A stretch of DNA of 64,000 nucleotides from the NCBI RefSeq assembly GCF_000717345.1, contig NZ_JNZA01000012.1:124001-188000 (forward strand), given 5' to 3'. This document shows positions 8,744-17,097 of this stretch, piece after piece. Numbering within the stretch: the first letter of the stretch is position 1; the number at the start of each line of letters is the position of its first letter. This DNA is from Streptomyces lydicus (GTDB taxonomy: Bacteria > Actinomycetota > Actinomycetes > Streptomycetales > Streptomycetaceae). Made by a program: the position numbers and the translations under genes. The notes below the pieces were generated by a model. The model made no database searches and was not told the DNA's origin. It saw nothing but the letters and a program-made list of their open reading frames with translations.

Positions 8744-9625
8744 TCACTTCACCGAACCGGCCATGATGCCCTGGACGAAGTGCCGTTGGAACGCGAAGAA
8801 CACGATCAGCGGCACGATCAGGGACAGGAAGGCGCCGGGCGCCAGCACGCCGATGTTGCTGCCGAACTGCCGCATCTGCGACTGCAGGGCGACCGTCAGC
8901 GGCTGCGACTCGTTGTCCGCGAAGAGCAGGGCGACCAGCATGTCGTTCCATACCCACAGGAACTGGAAGATGGCCAGGCTGGCGATGGCGGGGCGGCCCA
9001 GCGGCAGGATCAGCTGGGAGAAGATCCGCCACTCCCCGCCGCCGTCCATGCGGGCCGCCTCCAGCATCTCCTTGGGGATCTCCGCGAAGTAGTTGCGCAG
9101 CAGGAAGATGGCGAACGGCAAACCGTACGCGGTGTGGAAGAGGATCACACCGGGGATGGAGCCGAACAGGCCGAGCGCGCCGAACAGCTTGGCCACCGGC
9201 AGCAGTCCGATCTGCACCGGCACCACCAGCATCGCGACCACCACCAGGAACACCCAGTCCCGGCCGGGGAAATCCATCCAGGCGAAGGCGTATCCGGCCA
9301 GCGCGGCGATCACCACGACGGCGAGGGTGGTCGGCACGGAGATCAGCACCGTGTTCCAGAACGCCTGGACGATGCCCGAATCCTTCAGCAGCGCCGCGTA
9401 GTTGTCGAGCGACAGCCGGCTCGGCGCACTCAGCGCGGTCCACCATCCGCTGCTCGCGTTGGCCTCCTCCGTACGGAGCGAGGACAGGAACAGACCGGCG
9501 GCCGGGGTGAGCCAGATCAGGCCGACGACGAGCAGGAACAGCTGGATCACGGTACGGCTGAGCCGCTTCGCCGGCCGCGCTGCCGCCCGCCTGCGCCGCA
9601 CGGCGGATCCCTGGACGGTGGTCAT
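8744..9625 (-). CDS. Carbohydrate ABC transporter permease (MalG type)
   Basis: From ATG 9625 the protein has 293 residues and six predicted membrane helices. The MalG-type EAA loop is EAARMDGGGEWRIFSQLILP in the last third. It pairs with the larger permease, whose stop overlaps this start in ATGA. Together they form the membrane channel for the sugar delivered by the upstream lipoprotein. No ATPase is encoded nearby; in Streptomyces such systems usually share the MsiK ATPase, which is my inference here. The adjacent alpha-glucosidase points to an alpha-glucoside or maltooligosaccharide as substrate. Confidence 0.9.
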   Translation of the reverse strand: MTTVQGSAVRRRRAAARPAKRLSRTVIQLFLLVVGLIWLTPAAGLFLSSLRTEEANASSGWWTALSAPSRLSLDNYAALLKDSGIVQAFWNTVLISVPTTLAVVVIAALAGYAFAWMDFPGRDWVFLVVVAMLVVPVQIGLLPVAKLFGALGLFGSIPGVILFHTAYGLPFAIFLLRNYFAEIPKEMLEAARMDGGGEWRIFSQLILPLGRPAIASLAIFQFLWVWNDMLVALLFADNESQPLTVALQSQMRQFGSNIGVLAPGAFLSLIVPLIVFFAFQRHFVQGIMAGSVK

Positions 9626-11025
9626 TTCTGGCTCCTGCGGAAGCGTCGGATGTTGAGGGCCATGGCCGGCACCACCAGGAGCAGCAGCAGTACGCCGAGG
9701 GCGCTGCCCAGTCCCTGGTTGTTGCCGCCGCCGAAGGAGACCAGCCACATCTGCAGCGCCAGGACGTTGGCGTCCTGCTGCACGGGGCCGGGGGCGATGA
9801 TGTAGACGAGGTCGAAGACCTTCATCACGTTGATCACCATCGTCACGAACACCACGCCCAGGACGGGCCCGAGCAGCGGCACGGTGATCCGGTGGAAGAC
9901 CTGCCACTCGTTCGCGCCGTCCATCCGGGCGGCCTCCAGGACGTCCCGCGGCATGGAGGACAGACCCGCGCCGATGAGGACCAGGGCGAAGCCGGTCCAG
10001 ATCCACATGTAGGCGCCGATGATGGCGGGCGTGATGAGGGTGGGGCCGAGCCAGGCGATGCCCTCGTACGGCGGGGCGAAGTCCTTCGCCGGCAACTGGA
10101 CCGCGTACGGGCCCGGCGCCAGACCGGTCAGCCGGTAGGAGCCGTCCGCACCGGTGGTGGCCGTGGCCGCCACCTTGCCGTGGGAGTCGACCGCCTCGAC
10201 GGCGAGCTTCGGCAGCCCGCGTTCGCCGCGGTCGACGACGCCGGGCTTCCCGCCACCGCCGGGGGTGAAGTCGAGGTAGACCACACCCCGCAGCTCACCG
10301 TGGCCGGCCGGGGACGCGGCGGCCGCGGCGGCGGGCCGCGCCGCGTGCGGCATGTCCTTGGGGGCCACGCCGACCAGACCGAGGTTGACGGTGTGGCCGG
10401 GCGCGGCGCTGCGGGCCGTGCGGTAACCACCGTCCGGACGCTTGGTGAGCCGCTTGTCGCCCAGCCGCGCCTTGGCGGTCGGGAAGGAGACGGACTCGCC
10501 CTGGACGCTGTCGTGGATGCCGACGGTGACCGCGTTGAGCACGCCGCGCTGCGGGTCCTGCTCGTAGGCGAGGCGGAAGATGATGCCGGCGGCGAGGAAC
10601 GAGATCGCCATCGGCATGAACATCAGCAGCTTGAACGCGGTCTTCCAGCGGATCTTCTCGGTCAGCACGGCCAGGACCAGGCCGAGTCCGGTCAGCAGCG
10701 CGGGGGCGAAGACGACCCAGACCGCGCTGTTGCGGATGGCCCGGAGCGTGGCCGGGTCCTGGAACATCGTGGTGTAGTTGCCGACGCCGACGAAGGTGTC
10801 GCCGGAGGCGTCGTACATGCTGCGGATGACCGAGAACACGATGGGGTACGCGACCAGCGCGCCCAGCAGCAGCAGCGCGGGGAAGAGGAACACCGCGGCG
10901 ATGCGCCGGCGGCGCCGGACGGCGCGGCGCGCGGGGGCGCCGGGCCGTCCGGGGGTGTCGCCCGGCGGGCGGGGCGGGCCGCCGCGCGTGGTGGCGGGCG
11001 GCACCGCAGAAGTGGTGGCAGACAT
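9622..11025 (-). CDS. Carbohydrate ABC transporter permease (MalF type) with inserted extracytoplasmic domain
   Basis: The protein has 467 residues from ATG 11025, far above the 290-330 usual for such permeases. Membrane helices begin at IAAVFLFPALLLLGALVAYP, and the EAA loop EAARMDGANEWQVFHRITVP is near residue 370. Between the third and fourth helices lies an insert of about 150 residues (roughly 170-325). It includes a carboxypeptidase-regulatory/SdrD_B-like beta unit with GLPKLAVEAVDS and TTGADGSYRLTGLAPGPYAV. E. coli MalF also has a large loop at a comparable place that contacts the binding protein, but its fold differs. The insert probably faces outside and may dock the lipoprotein. Confidence 0.88.
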   Translation of the reverse strand: MSATTSAVPPATTRGGPPRPPGDTPGRPGAPARRAVRRRRRIAAVFLFPALLLLGALVAYPIVFSVIRSMYDASGDTFVGVGNYTTMFQDPATLRAIRNSAVWVVFAPALLTGLGLVLAVLTEKIRWKTAFKLLMFMPMAISFLAAGIIFRLAYEQDPQRGVLNAVTVGIHDSVQGESVSFPTAKARLGDKRLTKRPDGGYRTARSAAPGHTVNLGLVGVAPKDMPHAARPAAAAAASPAGHGELRGVVYLDFTPGGGGKPGVVDRGERGLPKLAVEAVDSHGKVAATATTGADGSYRLTGLAPGPYAVQLPAKDFAPPYEGIAWLGPTLITPAIIGAYMWIWTGFALVLIGAGLSSMPRDVLEAARMDGANEWQVFHRITVPLLGPVLGVVFVTMVINVMKVFDLVYIIAPGPVQQDANVLALQMWLVSFGGGNNQGLGSALGVLLLLLVVPAMALNIRRFRRSQK

Positions 11026-11044
11026 GGGATCGGGCCCCTGGTCC

Positions 11045-12379
11045 TTACTTTCCGTACGCCTTGGCCGCGGCGGCCTCGAGCTTGTGGGCCGTGCCCCGGG
11101 GGTCGGAGGGGTCGCGCAGGAAGTCCTGCAGCAGCTTCCACTCACCGGCGCCCTGGGTGCCGCCGAACGCCGCGGGCGCCTGGTCGGACATGTCGAAGCG
11201 GACGGAATTCCCGGCTCCGGTAAGCGACTTGGCGGCGTTGCGGGTCACCGCGTCGTGGTAGTCGCCCGCGGGCACCTTCTTGTTGGGGGAGATGTAGCCG
11301 CCGGCCTTGGCCCAGATGGACGCCGCCTCGGGCGTGGCCAGGTACTTGACCAGGTCCATCGCGGCCTTCTTGTTCTTCCCGGCCTTGAGCACCACGGCGG
11401 CGTCACCGCCGCTGACCACCGGCGCCTTGCCCCCGTCGACGGACGGGAACGGGAAGAACTTGGCGTCCTTGCCGACCTGCTTGTGCAGTTCGTCGGTGAC
11501 CAGGGCGCTGACGAAGTCGCCCTCGTAGACCATGGCCGCCTTCTGCTCGGGGCCGAAGACCTGCTGGACGGACTCGGGGAAGTCGGTGCGCAGCGCCCCC
11601 GAACCGCCGCCCGCCACCAGGTTCTTGTCCCCGAAGAGCTTGCCGAGGGTGGTCAGCGCCTTCACCACGGACGGGTCGCTCCACGGGATCTTGTGGGCGG
11701 CGAGCTTGTCGTAGTTGTCCGCTCCGGCCTGCGAGAGGTAGATGTTCTCGAACCAGTCGGTGAGCGGCCAGCCGGCCTCACCGGCGACCGAGAAGGCCGG
11801 CAGGCCCGAGTCGGACAGGGTGCGGCCGGACTTCAGCATCTCCTGGTACGTGCTCGCGGGCTTCACCCCGGCCTGCGAGAACGCCTCCGGGCTGTACCAC
11901 ACCGTCGACTTGTGGGACGCCTTGAAGTACAGGCCGTAGAAGGTCTTGTCGACCGTGCCGTAGTCCTGCCACACCTGCGCGAAGTTGCGCTTGGCCTCGG
12001 CGCCGACCTCTCCCGAGAGGGGCGCCAGCCACCCCTTCCTGGCGAACTGCTGCAACACGCCGACCTGCGGGACCATCACCACGTCGGGCGCGTTGCCGCC
12101 CTCGATCTGGCTGCCGACGACCGTCGAGACGTTGTCGCCGGTGGACGAGAAGACGACCTTGGCGCCGGTCTTCTCGGAGAACGCGTCCAGCACCTTCTTG
12201 AAGTTCTGCTGCTCCACACCGGTCCACACACCGGCCACGGTCACCGTCTGACCGCTGAGTTCCTGCTTGCCGCCGCCGGCCGAGGCTCCGCCGCCGCAGG
12301 CGGTGGCACTCAGCGCCAGGCCGAGCACGGCCGCGCCGGAGAGGGCGGCTCGGGTGTGTCGTACTGCGGGTCGTCTCAT
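11045..12379 (-). CDS. Extracellular sugar-binding lipoprotein of ABC transporter
   Basis: The protein has 444 residues, with a signal peptide ending in the lipobox LSATAC, so it should be anchored outside the membrane as a lipoprotein. The body is a family 1 (MalE-like) binding protein: KKVLDAFSEKTGAKVVFSST, NAPDVVMVPQVGVLQQFA and KAAMDLVKYLATPEAA. It lies 19 bp upstream of the MalF-type permease and 55 bp downstream of the alpha-glucosidase gene, in one transcription direction. Substrate is inferred as an alpha-glucoside from the enzyme neighbour. Confidence 0.9.
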   Translation of the reverse strand: MRRPAVRHTRAALSGAAVLGLALSATACGGGASAGGGKQELSGQTVTVAGVWTGVEQQNFKKVLDAFSEKTGAKVVFSSTGDNVSTVVGSQIEGGNAPDVVMVPQVGVLQQFARKGWLAPLSGEVGAEAKRNFAQVWQDYGTVDKTFYGLYFKASHKSTVWYSPEAFSQAGVKPASTYQEMLKSGRTLSDSGLPAFSVAGEAGWPLTDWFENIYLSQAGADNYDKLAAHKIPWSDPSVVKALTTLGKLFGDKNLVAGGGSGALRTDFPESVQQVFGPEQKAAMVYEGDFVSALVTDELHKQVGKDAKFFPFPSVDGGKAPVVSGGDAAVVLKAGKNKKAAMDLVKYLATPEAASIWAKAGGYISPNKKVPAGDYHDAVTRNAAKSLTGAGNSVRFDMSDQAPAAFGGTQGAGEWKLLQDFLRDPSDPRGTAHKLEAAAAKAYGK

Positions 12380-12434
12380 CGTGGGTTTCCCTTCGGGAGG
12401 ACAAGCGGGGTGGTGGGTCAGGGGGCGGGGCGGG

Positions 12435-14177
12435 CTAGCGGCCGGCGGGAGCGTGCATCCACCAGGCGGCGGTGGAACCCGGCAGGGTCCCCGGCGGGCA
12501 GTCGCCGCTCGCGAGGAGCGGGAGACCGGGCGCGGGCGCCGGCACCGGCTCGGTACCGAAGTTGATGGCGCAGACCAGGCCGTCGCCCCGTTCGAACGCC
12601 AGGACCTGGGGCGGGGAGGGGAGCCAGCGCAGGGTGCCCTCGCCGAGCTGGGGGAGGCTGCGGCGCAGCTGCAGCCCCTCCCGGTACAGGTGCCAGAACG
12701 ACCGGGTGTCGGCCAGCGCCCGCTCCGTGGCGTGTTCGGCGAACCACGCGGGCTGCGGCAGCCAGGGCTGCGCCGCGCCGGTGCCCGTCGTGAAGCCGAA
12801 CGGGGAGGCGTGCCCGGACCAGGGGAGCGGCACCCGGCAGCCGTCGCGGATGTGCTGCCGGCTGCCCGTACGGTGGAAGATCGGGTCGGTGAGGACCTCG
12901 TCCGGCAGGTCCACGACCTCCGGCAGGCCCAGCTCCTCGCCCTGGTAGATGTACGCGGCGCCGGGCAGCGCCAGCATCAGCAGGGCGGCGGCGCGCGCCC
13001 TGGCCGGTCCGCACGTTCCCGCGGGCCCGTCCCCGGGCTCGCCGGCGTACCGGGTGACGGTGCGGACCTGGTCGTGGTTGTTGAGCACCCAGGTGACCGT
13101 GGAACCGGTGCCCGCGATGTCGGTGAGCGCCTCGGATATCACCGTGCGGAAGGTGCCGACGTCCCAGCGCGCGGTGAGCAGGTGGAAGAAGAACGCCTGG
13201 TGCAGCTCGTCGGGGCGCACATACGCGGCCTGCTCGCTCGGTGTCCGTACGGAGACCTCGCCGACCAGCAGCCGGTCGCGGCCGTCGCGGGCCGTGTACT
13301 CCTCGCACAGGGCGCGCCAGTCGCGCCACACCTGGTGCACCTCGGGCTGGTTCCAGGCCAGCGGGTTGACCGAGTCGCGGGTGCGCTCGTCGGCCGACGG
13401 GTCGGGGGAGTCGGGCAGTTCGGGGTGCTTGAACAGCCCGGCGGCCACGTCGATGCGGAAGCCGTCGACCCCGCGGTCCAGCCAGAAGCGCAGCACCTTG
13501 TCGAAGTCGGCGCCCACCGAGGGGTTGCGCCAGTTCAGGTCGGGCTGCTCGGGCGTGAACATGTGCAGGTACCACTGGCCCGGGTTGCCGTCCGCCTCCG
13601 TGACGCGCGACCAGGCGGGGCCGCCGAACATCGCCCGCCAGTTGTTGGGCGGCAGTTCGCCGTCGGTGCCGCGCCCGTCGGCGAAGTGGAAGAGCGCCCG
13701 TGCGGGGCTGTCCGGGCCGTCCGCCAGGGCGGCGCGGAACCAGGCGTGCTCGCTGGAGCAGTGGTTGGGGACGATGTCCAGGAGCACCTTCAGGCCGAGC
13801 CGGTGGGCGTCGGCCACCAGGAGGTCGAACTCGGCGAGGTCGCCGTATACGGGATCCACCTCGCGGTAGTCGGCCACGTCGTAGCCGTGGTCGTGCTGCG
13901 GCGACGGGTAGAAGGGGCTGAGCCAGATGCCGTCCACGCCCAGCTTCTTGAGGTACGGCAACCCCGTGCGGACGCCGGCCAGATCGCCGATCCCGTCGCC
14001 GGTGCTGTCGAGGAAGCTGCGGACGTAGACCTGGTAGATCACCGCGTCGCGCCACCAGCGCTGCGCCGTGTCGTGGGACGTGGTCCCGGTGGCCGGCGCG
14101 GGGGCGGCCGGGCCGGGGAGGGAGAGGGAGGGCGCGGAGTCGGCCGGGGAGCCGTTGTCTGCGGTGGCGATGAGCAT
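12435..14177 (-). CDS. GH13 alpha-glucosidase (oligo-1,6-glucosidase-like)
   Basis: From ATG 14177 the enzyme has 580 residues, typical for family 13 exo-glucosidases. Visible are WWRDAVIYQVYVRSFLDSTG with the Ca-site-like DSTGDGIGDLAG, the first conserved region DIVPNHCS, the nucleophile Asp243 in DGFRIDVAAG, the acid Glu307 in LLVGEVSV, and Asp369 in VLNNHDQ. There is no export signal, so it should hydrolyse imported oligosaccharides in the cytoplasm. It is the first gene of the four-gene sugar-uptake cluster. An in-frame extension to 14288 is less likely because it would include the promoter-like sequence. Confidence 0.9.
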   Translation of the reverse strand: MLIATADNGSPADSAPSLSLPGPAAPAPATGTTSHDTAQRWWRDAVIYQVYVRSFLDSTGDGIGDLAGVRTGLPYLKKLGVDGIWLSPFYPSPQHDHGYDVADYREVDPVYGDLAEFDLLVADAHRLGLKVLLDIVPNHCSSEHAWFRAALADGPDSPARALFHFADGRGTDGELPPNNWRAMFGGPAWSRVTEADGNPGQWYLHMFTPEQPDLNWRNPSVGADFDKVLRFWLDRGVDGFRIDVAAGLFKHPELPDSPDPSADERTRDSVNPLAWNQPEVHQVWRDWRALCEEYTARDGRDRLLVGEVSVRTPSEQAAYVRPDELHQAFFFHLLTARWDVGTFRTVISEALTDIAGTGSTVTWVLNNHDQVRTVTRYAGEPGDGPAGTCGPARARAAALLMLALPGAAYIYQGEELGLPEVVDLPDEVLTDPIFHRTGSRQHIRDGCRVPLPWSGHASPFGFTTGTGAAQPWLPQPAWFAEHATERALADTRSFWHLYREGLQLRRSLPQLGEGTLRWLPSPPQVLAFERGDGLVCAINFGTEPVPAPAPGLPLLASGDCPPGTLPGSTAAWWMHAPAGR

Positions 14178-14245
14178 CTGCCGTGATCCCGTTCTTGCAT
14201 GGGCATGCCGTGCGGCCTGCGGCGGGGGTCGCTGTTGTGCATGCA

Positions 14246-14355
14246 TGTTAAGTAGGGATGTCATTCGGGTGTCAACGAAAAGACTCAAGATCCCTTTTGG
14301 ATGCCCGTATTTGTGCAGAATTATGAAGCGCGCCCAGGCGAGGCTGTACTTAACA
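14246..14355 (-). promoter_or_regulatory. AT-rich promoter region of the alpha-glucoside cluster with a spaced inverted repeat
   Basis: On the minus strand TTGACA (14270-14275) is followed after a short spacer by the AT-rich TACTTAACA, a possible -35/-10 pair upstream of the glucosidase start; the spacer is shorter than ideal. The 9-mer TGTTAAGTA at 14246-14254 recurs inverted as TACTTAACA at 14347-14355, about 100 bp away. The pair could bind a looping repressor. No sugar regulator gene is adjacent. Confidence 0.4.
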
Positions 14356-14384
14356 AGTAACTAGATGAGGGGGTGAAGCGTGCG

Positions 14385-15656
14385 TCAGCCGCGGCCGACG
14401 AGGGCGCTCAGCTCGCGCTTCAGCCGCGCCACGGTGGCGTCCGTGCTCCGCCGGTGGAGCAGCGCGTCATGCATGACCGCCTGCACCGCGAGGCTCACCT
14501 GGTCGTACCGCGGGCTCTTCAGACGCGGCCGGGCCGTCAGCACCGCACGCTTGAGCGTCGGCAGGTACGGGAACCGCCGCACCAGCTGCGGATCGGTGTA
14601 CACCCCGGCCCACACCGGAGGCAGCGCCCCCTCGGTGAGCACCCGGCGCTGCACCGGCTCGGACGTCAGGTAGGAGATCAGCTCGGCGGCCGTCCGCGGG
14701 TGCCGGGAGTGCGCGTTGACCGCCAGATTGGAACCGCCCAGCGCGCTGGAACCCGGCCCGTCCGGCCCCGGCAGCGGCACCGCCCCGAACTTCCCCGCCA
14801 CCTTCGACGCACGCGAGCCGGCCAGCGCGTACGCGTAGGGCCAGTTGCGCAGGAACAGCAGCCGGCCGTCCTGGAAGGACTTCCGGGACTCCTCCTCCTT
14901 GTAGGACAGGGCCCGCGCGGGAATCCAGCCCTCGCGCACCCCGTCGAGAAGGAAGGACAGGCCCCGGCGGGCGGCCGGGGAGTCCACCGTCACCCGCGCG
15001 CCCTCACCGGCGAGCACCGAACCGCCCGCCGACTGCACGGCCTCGACGACATTGGCGGTCAGCCCCTCGTACGGCAGGAACTGACCCGCGTAGCCGTCCA
15101 GTCCGTACTTGGGTGCGACCGTCTTCGCCAGGTGCCGCAACTCTGCCCAGGTGCGCGGCGGGCGCACACCCTCCCGGTCGAGCACGTCCTTGCGGTAGTA
15201 GAGCAGCCCGGCATTGGTGACGTACGGGACCGCGTACAGCCGCCCCCGGAAGGTGGCGGTGTCCACCACGGGAGGCAGGAAACGGTTCAGCGGGAACTGC
15301 CGGCCGTCCACCGGCCGGATCCAGCCCGCCGCCGCGAACTCCGACGTCCAGGCCACATCGATGTTCAGCACGTCGAAGCGGTCGCTGTGCGCGCGCAGCT
15401 CGGTGACCATCTGGGCCCGCACCTCGTCGGCCGCGTCCGGCAGCTCGACCAGCGTGACCTTCTCGCGCGGGTGCCGGACGTTCCAGCCGTCGAGGACGCC
15501 GCGCAGATAGCCGGTGAGGTCGCCGCCCGTGACGAGCGTGATCGGCCCCCGGTCGTCCGAGCCGTTGGCCGGCTCCCCGGCCTGGGCGCCCGCGCTGCCC
15601 GCGAACAGCAGCGACAGGACCAGCAGAGCCCTTCCCGCGGCACGCTTCCACCGCAT
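14385..15656 (-). CDS. Orphan extracellular sugar-binding protein without lipobox
   Basis: This 423-residue protein resembles trehalose/maltose-type ABC binding proteins: DVLNIDVAWTSEFAAAGWI, PYVTNAGLLYYRKDVLDREG and SFQDGRLLFLRNWPYAYALA. The signal region LLVLSLLFAGSAGAQAG looks like a standard Sec signal with no lipobox cysteine, unusual for a Gram-positive binding protein. It has no adjacent permeases of its own and lies upstream of the alpha-glucoside cluster in the same direction. It may supply a second specificity to those permeases, or be a released scavenging protein; both are inferred. Confidence 0.82.
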   Translation of the reverse strand: MRWKRAAGRALLVLSLLFAGSAGAQAGEPANGSDDRGPITLVTGGDLTGYLRGVLDGWNVRHPREKVTLVELPDAADEVRAQMVTELRAHSDRFDVLNIDVAWTSEFAAAGWIRPVDGRQFPLNRFLPPVVDTATFRGRLYAVPYVTNAGLLYYRKDVLDREGVRPPRTWAELRHLAKTVAPKYGLDGYAGQFLPYEGLTANVVEAVQSAGGSVLAGEGARVTVDSPAARRGLSFLLDGVREGWIPARALSYKEEESRKSFQDGRLLFLRNWPYAYALAGSRASKVAGKFGAVPLPGPDGPGSSALGGSNLAVNAHSRHPRTAAELISYLTSEPVQRRVLTEGALPPVWAGVYTDPQLVRRFPYLPTLKRAVLTARPRLKSPRYDQVSLAVQAVMHDALLHRRSTDATVARLKRELSALVGRG

Positions 15657-15712
15657 GGGCTCCTCCTTGAACCAGGCGTCGACGGGACGTGCGGACCGAC
15701 AGCCCGCCCCAT

Positions 15713-15738
15713 GTATACCTGTTAGCCATGCGGGATAC
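15713..15738. promoter_or_regulatory. Candidate PadR operator
   Basis: The imperfect palindrome GTATACC (15713-15719) and GGGATAC (15732-15738) is separated by 12 bp and matches in 6 of 7 positions. It lies 92 bp upstream of the padR start and also upstream of the divergent orphan binding-protein gene. PadR proteins commonly recognise AT-centred dyads of this type and repress themselves. Confidence 0.4.
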
Positions 15739-15829
15739 TAGATGCCGCAGGAAGATGCGACGGCGACCCGGCTCACACTCGGACGGGTCCGGATAACCGG
15801 CAAGTACGGCGGGGAGGGAGAGGACACGC

Positions 15830-16336
15830 GTGCGGCTGCCACTCCTGGCCCTGCTGGTCGGCGGACCCGCGCACGGTTACGAACTCAAACAGGCCCTTGA
15901 GAACCTCCTCGGCGCGGCATACCCTCAGCCGAACGTCGGCCAGATCTACGTCACCCTGAACAGGCTGGAGAAGGCGGCCCTGATCGAGGGCGAGGACGTC
16001 GAGCAGTCGGACCGGCCCAACAAGCGCATCTACCGGATCACCGACGCGGGACGGGAGACCGTGGACGCGTGGTTCGAGGAGACCACCGCCGAACCTCGGG
16101 TACGGGACGAATTCTTCATGAAGCTCGCCCTCGCCCCCCACACCGGGACCGCGGACCAGATCACCCTGATCAACAAGCAGCGCCGCCAGTACCTCAACAC
16201 CATGCGCGACCTGTCCAAACTCGCCGCGAGCGAGGACCGGGACAACCGCGTCGCGCAGCTGCTGATCGAGGGCGCGATGCTGCACCTGCAGGCGGATCTC
16301 GACTGGCTGGAGCGCTGTCAGGAGGAATTGGAATGA
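15830..16336 (+). CDS. PadR-family transcriptional regulator
   Basis: The protein has 168 residues. The winged-helix PadR domain (about 1-80) begins MRLPLLALLVGGPAHGYELK and includes IYVTLNRLEKAALIEGEDVE and KRIYRITDAG. A C-terminal helical dimerisation domain ends LEGCQEELE-like at QADLDWLERCQEELE. It starts with GTG after GGGAGGGAGAGG. Its stop overlaps the ATG of the ABC ATPase, and the trio padR-ATPase-permease is a classic drug- or stress-responsive arrangement in which PadR represses the exporter. Confidence 0.9.
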   Translation: MRLPLLALLVGGPAHGYELKQALENLLGAAYPQPNVGQIYVTLNRLEKAALIEGEDVEQSDRPNKRIYRITDAGRETVDAWFEETTAEPRVRDEFFMKLALAPHTGTADQITLINKQRRQYLNTMRDLSKLAASEDRDNRVAQLLIEGAMLHLQADLDWLERCQEELE

Positions 16337-17094
16337 ACCGGGACGAGCCGTCCGGCCCGATACTGCGGGCAGCCGGCCTGGTCAAGACCCACCGGCCCGA
16401 GGGCGCCGCCCCCGTCCACGCCGTACGCGGCGTCGACCTGACGGTCGCACGCGGCGAGTTCGTCGCGGTCACCGGCCCCTCCGGAGCCGGCAAGTCCACC
16501 CTCCTGCACCTCCTCGGCGGCCTCGACCGCCCCGACAGCGGCGCCCTCTGGGTCGACGGCCGCCAGGTCGACACCTACAGCGAGGCCCGCTGGGCGGAGC
16601 TGCGCCGGCACCACATCGGCATCGTCTTCCAGTTCTTCAACCTGGTCTCCAACCTCTCCGTCGCCGACAACGTCGAACTCCCCGCGCTGCTGGCCGGCCG
16701 GTCCCCCCGGCAGGCCCGCACCGACCGCACCGAACTGCTCGACGAGCTGGGCCTGACCGGCAAGGAGAACTGCACCCCCGGCGAGCTCTCCGGCGGCGAA
16801 CAGCAGCGTGTGGCCCTGGCCCGCGCCCTGGTCAACAGCCCCAGCCTGCTGCTCGCCGACGAACCCGCCGGCAGCCTGGACAGCAAGGGCACCCGCGAGG
16901 TGCTGCGGCTGCTCGCCCGCTTCCACCGGCGCGGCCAGACCATCCTCCTGGTCACCCACGACGCCCGGATCGCCAGCGCCGCGGACCGCGTGATCAGCTT
17001 CTTCGACGGCCGGGTCCGCGACGACGCCCACCTCGGCAGCGCACCCGACCGCCCCGCGGCCGGCGTCTCCGACGTCCTCAAGCTCAAGGGCTGA
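16333..17094 (+). CDS. ABC transporter ATP-binding protein (LolD/MacB type)
   Basis: The 253-residue ATPase has Walker A GPSGAGKST at 48-56, a Q-loop near IGIVFQFFNLVSNLSVADNV, signature LSGGEQQRVALARAL, Walker B LLLADEPAGSLDS and the switch His in LLVTHDARIA. The sequence type is that which partners FtsX-like permeases in MacB/LolD-like systems. Its ATG overlaps the padR stop (ATGA) and the permease begins 3 bp after its own stop, so all three are co-translated. Confidence 0.93.
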   Translation: MNRDEPSGPILRAAGLVKTHRPEGAAPVHAVRGVDLTVARGEFVAVTGPSGAGKSTLLHLLGGLDRPDSGALWVDGRQVDTYSEARWAELRRHHIGIVFQFFNLVSNLSVADNVELPALLAGRSPRQARTDRTELLDELGLTGKENCTPGELSGGEQQRVALARALVNSPSLLLADEPAGSLDSKGTREVLRLLARFHRRGQTILLVTHDARIASAADRVISFFDGRVRDDAHLGSAPDRPAAGVSDVLKLKG

Positions 17095-17097
17095 CCG

